A stretch of DNA of 64,000 bases from Allacma fusca (lineage: Eukaryota > Arthropoda > Collembola > Symphypleona > Sminthuridae): NCBI GenBank assembly GCA_947179485.1, contig OX359246.1, positions 54,849,632-54,913,631 on the forward strand, written 5' to 3'. A program made the position numbers and the translations under genes. Positions 59,399-64,000 of this stretch are shown here, in pieces. Every line of letters starts with the position of its first letter. Within the stretch, counting starts at the first letter, position 1. The notes under the pieces were generated by a model. It was given only the letters and a program-made list of their open reading frames with translations, searched no databases and was not told the origin of the DNA.

Positions 59399-62375
59399 AT
59401 GCTTCTTCTGTACGCCACTGCCGTTTTGGCTGCGTTTATTGTCGGGGTTATTTTATACGCCCGTTGGCATTATGGGGAACTGGAGAGTGTAGGAATACCG
59501 ACAGCAAAGCCTGCCTTTATTTTTGGAAGCGACCCCAATATCCATGATGTTGTTATTCATGAGAAGGACTACGAGAGGTTCAAACAGTTTGGCGAAGTTT
59601 GGGGCGTAAGTTATTATTGTTACTATAGTTTTACCTTTATCGCATATAAAATATGCTAGTATTTATTTGTGTCTAGCGGAATTGACACAAACAAGATTCT
59701 TATTAATGGTTTGATCTTATACGAAGTAAAAAATATCATTGGGGTAAATTGAAACGAGGTCAAATTCTGGTTGTCAGGATTCATTCCTATACCCAGTAAC
59801 ACAAATTATTGGCCTACAACTTTGTATCTTGTAAAGGAATAATTTTAATGCAAGAATACATTACACTTACTACTTATTTGAATAACTTTGATCAGATTTA
59901 TGAAGGAAGATCCCCGCAAGTATTCATAGCTGACCCTGAAATAGCTCGACAAATCCTTATCAAAGATTTTGAAAACTTCAGAAATCGCCGCATGTTGGAT
60001 TTTGGACACGAACTAATCAATGAAATGCTTGATGTACTGCCTTGTAAGTCTTATCTTTTAATTAGTGAAACATAATCCAGACAGAATCAGTACAGCTGAA
60101 AATATAATCTGGTGAAAAGCATGATTACTTAACTACGGTGATTAAGCTATTATACATTCATACTATGGTAGTGTAGCCATATTTTACATTTAAAATATGA
60201 CTTGTTTTCTCAATTATGATAATATTTAATGTTAGACGACACATGGAAGGTACTGAGGACGGCCTTTACTCCAGCTTTTACTACGGGCAAAATCAGGGGC
60301 ATGAGCAAAACGATTGAGGATGCTGTAATTGACTGTGTTAACCATGTGGACAAACAAATTGGCGATTCGTCTGGGACAGTTATGGATGTGAAAAAGTAAA
60401 TTTAAGAATTTTTCATTATTTTTCTGCAATTATTAACAGAATAAGAATAAAATAGACAAATCTCCATTTTTCAGATTATATTCAGCTTTGACGACAGATG
60501 TCATCGCCAGGTGCGTCTTTGGAATGAACATAAATGCCGTCAATGATGAAGAAAATGCGTTCGTGAAGGCAACCGCAGATTTAGTTGGGGACTCTGATGA
60601 TCCACCTAAATTCTTTAGTGCCTTGCGTAAGTTATTAAGCAATGCTATCAACGTTCATTCTATTTTTACGAAGATGCTTTTTTACTAATTAGCAAAAAAT
60701 AGAGTTTTCAACTTTTGAAAAAAAATCGTTTTCGTAAAAAACGCAAAGCGTTACACTCTCCCCCTTGAAAAAAAGATTTGAGGATAACTTCAACACACTT
60801 TGACCAAATCCGAGTATTAAGGGCTCAAAGTCAATGACAGAATTTGCACAACGTCCAATGATTAACTTTCAAGTTTTTCCGAGAGTCTACGGAATTTCCT
60901 ATCCGAATACATTTCAGTTTTTTCAAAGGTTTTCCCCAACAACAACTTTGATAAAAATTTACACACATGCCTGATTATTGCAAGCCAGTGTGCAAAATCT
61001 TATGATGGGTGACCAAGGGCTTGGACCCTTAAAAATTAATTACTTTAAAATGCGAATTATGGTTGTCGTAATCATAACCTTCAATATTCGAGACGTAACT
61101 TCAAGTCTTTCCAATATTAACAACTAATTAAATTATTTGAACTTCATGAAACTTCTAATAATGTATTACTATTATATAGACCCATAAAGTCAAGAAAAGC
61201 TTTAAAACAATTGAATAAAAATGAGGTTTTAAAAAAACCAAGCGAAGATGCTTTAATCCCCTTAAAAGTAAACAACTAGAATTGGATCTGGGCTGAATTA
61301 GAACAATAATGAACGACGCAAAGCAACTCGGATGCGAAGTTACATATTAAGTATATATGTATAATAAGTAAATTAATATGAAGCAACCGAGATGCTTTGT
61401 TTTGTTCTTTATTGTTGTAACTCAGTCTATATCCAATTCTAGTTTTTACTTTTAAGGGTATTAAAGCATCTTCGCTTGGTTTTTTTAAATCTAATTTCTT
61501 ATGTATAGCTTTGTTCAATTATTGCTGCAATTATATGTTTGGATTTTTATTTAGAGACTTTCCCATTTCTTGCCAAGGGGATCCCACTATTTCCAGTAAA
61601 AGCACTGGACTTTTTCGGAGGAATCCTGCGAAATGTGATGAAAACTCGCCGAGAAGAAAACAACCTGCAAAATGATATGGTTGACTCCCTAAACGAGCTG
61701 ATGGCAAAATTACCTACTCCAGAGTTTAAGCAACTTAAAATTACAGAGACAACTATCTTGTGTCAAGCACTTATCTTCCTTTTTGCTGGTTTTGAAACCA
61801 CAGCCACAACCCTTACAATGTTGAGCTATTATTTGGGGAACAACCCTGACAAGCAAAAGAAACTGATTGAAGAACTGGACGAATTAATGGAAAAGAGTGA
61901 AGGGAAGATAACCCATGACAACTTGTCAGAATTACCATACATGAATGCTTGTATTCATGAAGCCTTAAGATTGGTCTCGCCAATGATTCGGGTTGAGCGA
62001 GTGTGCGCTGAGGATTGGAAACATGAAGAATCTGGTTTGATAATTAAGAAAGGGTGGACGGTAGTGATCCCTAATCATTCTATCCATCGGAATGAAAAGT
62101 ATTGGCCAGAACCGCATAAATACATACCGGAGAGATTCATGCCTGAAAATAAGGACAAGTTCAATCCCTATGCTTTCATGGCATTTGGTCAAGGACCACG
62201 AAATTGTATTGGGTCAAGATTTGCCAAAGAGGAACTCATTTACAGCCTGGCATTAATTCTCAAAGATTACTATTTCGAAGCTACTGATGAAACAAAACTT
62301 GAATTCAAAAAGGGTCGTATGTTTTTAGCCCAGTATAAACCTGTCAAAGTAAAAATCGCTCGCAGACAAAAGTAA
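59399..62375 (+). CDS. Microsomal cytochrome P450, 5 exons
   Basis: Exons: 59399-59605, 59896-60043, 60236-60395, 60475-60626, 61555-62375; 495 aa, phases consistent and all introns GT-AG. Haem-thiolate monooxygenase. Seen: N-terminal membrane anchor (residues 1-20), a hinge region containing GIPTAKPAF, C-helix WxxxR (W122-R126), I-helix oxygen-binding AGFETT (300-305), K-helix ExxR (E358-R361), PERF, and the haem loop FGQGPRNCIG with Cys440 as iron ligand. Length and the YEGR/ILIKDF segments fit the CYP3 clan of arthropods (CYP6/CYP9-like or a hexapod-specific family); the substrate is unknown. Intron 4 (928 bp) holds an inverted-repeat element. No second P450 lies in the window. Confidence 0.93.
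61233..61484. mobile_element. Fold-back MITE with TTAA duplication in P450 intron 4
   Basis: 252 bp made of two imperfect inverted arms of about 110 bp (starting AAAAACCAAGCGAAGATGC) around a short AT-rich loop. TTAA lies directly outside both ends (61229-61232 and 61485-61488), the target duplication used by piggyBac- and Kolobok-type transposons. No ORF. It would form a long hairpin in the pre-mRNA. Confidence 0.7.
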
Positions 62376-62688
62376 ATGTCTTTGATTTAGAGTTAGTTGA
62401 ATTTCTCAACTGTTTAAACGAGTTAATTATCGATATTGACAATATAATATAACATTTATCTTAATTTAAACCCATTCCTCCTACATTATTTTATTACAAA
62501 ATAATTTCAGTTTATAATGCATACAAATAGTCTTTTTCATCTCTAGAAATGAATTAAGAAAGAAACTGGAATCAAAATACCTAGGACGTCTGCATATATT
62601 TATTATAATAATAGGCCCACAGGGGCGCATTTTATTCTTGCATTTGAGATTACTCATCATGCCATACACAATTTTTCTAACTTGTGAG
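62376..62688. other. P450 3' flank
   Basis: AT-rich 3' UTR and downstream DNA; no clear AATAAA directly after the stop and nothing else seen. Confidence 0.35.
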
Positions 62689-62696
62689 GTTACAAC

Positions 62697-63569
62697 TAAA
62701 GGCGTGGCCCGCGGGTAAAAATTCGGGTCGGGCTTAGGCCCGACCCGCCCGTGCGGGTTATGGGCGGGTTTGGGTTTAGTGCTTTGTCATGTTGCAAGTT
62801 ACGGATCGGGCTGGGTTTTTACAGTATTTCAACGGGCTGGGTCGGGTTGTACTTTATGCACATAATGCGGGTTGCTGGCGGGTTCGTGCTGGACTTAAAT
62901 ATACTTTGGGCCCGCAAGCAACCCGCAAAACGTTTAAATTTCCAGATTTCGGATTTTCCCAGTAGAGTTATCTGGTTTGCGTCCATTTGAGCTCACATGT
63001 TTGTGCCTTTGTAACAGTTTGCTATTACTGTTTCTGCTTCATCGTGTTTCGCGCTTATCGTGCTGTGGATGTGACTTGTAACGTTTTCATGTTGCTACTC
63101 TGAACTCAAAAGCATGTCGAATTTCTTATCACAGTTTCTTACAATTAGTTAACGATGAAAATGACAATATATATATCAAAACATAATATGACATGAATTA
63201 AAAATGAAACCAGCTACAATTATTTAAAAGGTTTGGAAAATATTTATTTTTCAATTTCTACGGTATACCCCCTTTTTAGACAGGAGGGTGATTCAGGAAT
63301 CGAATTAAAAGTACTGCAGACCGACCGAGAAGCGCATCAGATAGCGTTTCGCTAAACATTTGCGGGCCCCCGCGGGGCCCGCAAGCTGGGTCGGGCCGTG
63401 TCAGCTGAAACCCGGCGGGCTGCGGTCTGGCGCGGGCCTAAACAATTTCGGCCTGGACGGGGCGGGCCGATGTTACATAGGTTGAATTTCGGGTCGGGCG
63501 GGTTCGGGTTACGTGTTTGCGGGTAACAATCGGGTTGGGTTTGGGAACGGCCTGCGGGCCACGCCTTTA
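62697..63569. mobile_element. hAT-like non-autonomous element (GGGTCGGGC-rich)
   Basis: 873 bp, terminal inverted repeats TAAAGGCGTGGCCCGCGGG / TAAAGGCGTGGCCCGCAGG (18 of 19) and an exact 8-bp duplication GTTACAAC (62689-62696 and 63570-63577), matching nTnnnnAn. Both ends are very GC-rich through GCGGGT, GGGTCGGGC and GGCCCGC words, in sharp contrast to the AT-rich centre and host. No transposase. Confidence 0.88.
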
Positions 63570-63577
63570 GTTACAAC

Positions 63578-64000
63578 CGAGAAGCTTATACCAGCTCTCA
63601 TCGGTTGATAGAGGGTTGGGAATCATATGTACAGGGTGTCGTACACATTTCTTCCCCTTAAGCACGTAGGCACAGAGCTAGACTAGTGGGACAAACACCC
63701 CTCAGTCCATTCTTCCCATTGAGGGAGTATATTACTAGTCTGTGCTCCAGCCGAGGAAATGTAGAGTAGGAGAAATTGGGAGGGAGAGGTGTTTTGGGTT
63801 AATTGAAGGAGATTAACGGACGCTCATTAGACTGGATTGTCTAGCGAGCAATGCAGATGGGCAGCTTCTCCTAGTTCCTCTCCGTCTAAATGATGTCCAC
63901 TGCTAGTTCCCCTTGTGCATCCAGGCCATGGTTCCAGTCTTCAGAGTGCAAGCCTTTCACGCCCTTCTCCTCACCCCACCCAAAGCTATAGTAGAAGATA
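63578..64000. other. Right edge, nothing recognised
   Basis: About 420 bp without ORF of note, RNA gene or repeat. Confidence 0.35.

Noticed and set aside
62751..62990. 79-codon plus-strand ORF
   Set aside because: Lies in the GC-rich word array of the 62697-63569 element and has no domain.
34145..63569. CRISPR-like or satellite arrays
   Set aside because: The repeated words are short, irregular, on both strands and confined to elements with terminal inverted repeats; there is no regular repeat-spacer unit.
1..64000. tRNA or rRNA genes
   Set aside because: I saw no cloverleaf-like segment with conserved A and B boxes and no rRNA sequence; a dedicated search could not be run.

Overview
The window looks like nuclear DNA of an arthropod. 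It is AT-rich, its genes are split by short GT-AG introns, and intergenic DNA is packed with transposon remnants. The gene content (a tandem array of FAD-dependent GMC oxidoreductases, a WS/DGAT-type O-acyltransferase, a microsomal P450) would fit a springtail (Collembola) or a related hexapod, but the species call is a guess.

Layout. Positions 1-5.5 kb are mostly non-coding, with a degenerate ACCTG-rich repeat at about 110-650 and one possible small membrane-protein ORF on the minus strand (2123-2278). From 5.5 to 30.0 kb there are six complete, same-strand, tandem GMC oxidoreductase genes (here GMC1-GMC6; 636-651 residues, 9 or 10 exons). Their intron positions and phases are shared and most exon lengths are identical (209, 187, 132, 122, 177 and 568 nt). 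GMC2 and GMC3 are recent duplicates, including about 350 bp of upstream DNA, and share an extra intron. GMC2-GMC5 end in KDEL-like tetrapeptides (RTEL, RTEL, RDEF, RDEL), pointing to the ER. GMC4 has a damaged FAD-binding glycine motif. A possible two-exon 34-residue gene lies between GMC5 and GMC6. Tail-to-tail with GMC6 is a three-exon WS/DGAT acyltransferase on the minus strand (30074-31853, HHxxxDG motif).

From 34 to 58 kb the DNA is a transposon field. It holds one apparently intact, very young Ty3/Gypsy LTR retrotransposon (39204-48209, identical-looking 358-bp LTRs, TGTT target duplication) whose pol lies in the -1 frame of gag behind a TTTAAAC slippery heptamer. Around it is a striking set of non-autonomous DNA elements, most with 8-bp target duplications of the hAT type. 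Each is filled with its own short repeated word (CGAGA, GACTGA, TATCCGATCC, ACATGACTTG, CCCGAACCTG, GGGTCGGGC). A nested stack lies at 52.9-54.7 kb and a hAT transposase fragment at about 51.6-51.9 kb.

From 59.4 to 62.4 kb there is a complete five-exon cytochrome P450 gene (495 residues, CYP3-clan-like), then another hAT-like element to 63.6 kb.

How the genes may work together (inference): ER-associated alcohol oxidation (GMC), O-acylation of long-chain alcohols (WS/DGAT) and P450 hydroxylation could all act on cuticular, wax or defensive lipids, but nothing in the sequence proves a shared pathway.
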